NCBI GenBank assembly: GCA_016188735.1
Contig: JACPHF010000012.1
Coordinates: 1-5,291, forward strand
Reading direction: 5' to 3'
DNA length: 5,291 bases
Origin: Parcubacteria group bacterium
Lineage (GTDB): Bacteria > Patescibacteriota > Minisyncoccia > Minisyncoccales > UBA10102
The number at the start of each line of letters is the position of its first letter. The first letter of the stretch is position 1. Positions 4,876-5,291 of this stretch are shown in pieces. Under the pieces are notes generated by a model that worked only from the letters and a program-made list of their open reading frames with translations, did no database searches and was not told the DNA's origin. The translations under genes were made by a program, and so were the position numbers.

Positions 4876-5291
4876 ATGCATATGAGAATCGTAAGCGGCA
4901 TTCAGCCAACAGGGAAATACCATATCGGGAACTATCTGGGAGCAATCAAGCACTGGATTAAACTTCAGGAAGAACACGAGTGCTTCTTTTTCGTTGCGGA
5001 TTTGCACGCCATTACCATTCCCCAAGATCCGAAAGAACTCAAAAAGGCCGTGTTTGAAAAGGTGGCCGAACTCGCGGCGTTGGGGCTGAGTTCCGAACGC
5101 TGCTGCCTGTTCGTCCAGTCTCACATCCAGGAAGCTCCGGAACTCGCCTGGATATTCAGCACCATCATTCCCATAGGGGAACTGGAACGCATGACGCAGT
5201 ACAAAGACAAGAAAAACAAGACAAAAGAAGCCGCCAATGCCGGACTCTTCCTTTACCCGGCTCTTATGGCTGCCGACATTCTTCTGTACAA
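4876..5291 (+). CDS. trpS: Tryptophan--tRNA ligase, N-terminal part (cut by the window edge)
   Basis: TrpRS attaches tryptophan to tRNA-Trp in the cytoplasm. The window holds the first 138 residues, a bit over a third of the usual 330-350. The class I Rossmann fold begins with RIVSGIQPTGKYHIGNYLGA. HIGN (16-19) is the HIGH-type ATP-binding signature in the form usual for TrpRS. Further family blocks are FFFVADLHAIT (37-47), ELERMTQYKDKK (102-113) and the tryptophan-pocket block GLFLYPALMAADILLY (123-138). D134 in that block matches the aspartate that recognises the indole nitrogen in studied bacterial TrpRS. The KMSKS motif lies beyond the edge. ATG 4876 is preferred over ATG 4882 on SD spacing, though MRIVSG starting at 4882 would also fit the family. 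Only four bases separate it from the rnj stop. Confidence 0.95.
   Translation, partial: MHMRIVSGIQPTGKYHIGNYLGAIKHWIKLQEEHECFFFVADLHAITIPQDPKELKKAVFEKVAELAALGLSSERCCLFVQSHIQEAPELAWIFSTIIPIGELERMTQYKDKKNKTKEAANAGLFLYPALMAADILLY

Noticed and set aside
4083..4901. Minus-strand open frames under rnj (4083-4901 and 3476-4216)
   Set aside because: Both lie antisense to conserved RNase J sequence, and one also overlaps the trpS start. Their translations show no family features.
1..5291. CRISPR arrays, insertion sequences or attachment sites
   Set aside because: No spaced direct repeats, transposase-like product or terminal inverted repeats were seen, and nothing duplicates the tRNA 3' end as an integration scar would.

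Overview
The window (roughly 50-55% GC) reads left to right on the + strand and looks like chromosomal housekeeping DNA from a Patescibacteria/CPR-type bacterium, probably a Parcubacteria-like lineage. This placement is an inference. It rests on the style of the RNase J C-terminus, a peptidoglycan-binding domain of the sort common in these genomes, small compact genes with little spacing, and near-absent Shine-Dalgarno (SD) sequences. TGA is used as a normal stop for two well-conserved genes, so the recoded genetic code of SR1/Gracilibacteria does not apply.

Layout. Positions 1-504 hold no gene I can name. A possible 3' fragment of a + strand coding sequence runs to 269, followed by a strong intrinsic terminator (303-355). 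After it come two back-to-back perfect hairpins/palindromes (368-384 and 387-409) and a promoter-like site (470-498). Next is a compact envelope/secretion cluster: a four-helix 'phage holin 4_2' family membrane protein (505-849), overlapping by ATGA with secG (846-1070). It is followed by a membrane-anchored family 5 (oligopeptide-type) solute-binding protein (1104-3062) that carries a peptidoglycan-binding domain inside its binding fold. Six bases after its stop lies a class II tRNA-Leu(CAG) (3069-3152). Then come RNase J (3189-4871) and, four bases after its stop, trpS, which runs off the right edge.

Functional reading. The left half concerns the cell surface: SecG assists protein export, and the binding protein probably sits outside the membrane, tethered to it and possibly to the wall. 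The right half concerns RNA: a tRNA, an RNA-processing nuclease and an aminoacyl-tRNA synthetase. No new multi-gene system is visible. The two most unusual observations are protein-level. RNase J has HGHYDP where HxHxDH is expected, losing one predicted metal ligand. The solute-binding protein has a peptidoglycan-binding module spliced into it, carrying the only two cysteines in the protein. A third pattern is that three genes lack an SD and instead have a -10-like hexamer 5-6 bases before ATG, suggesting leaderless mRNAs.
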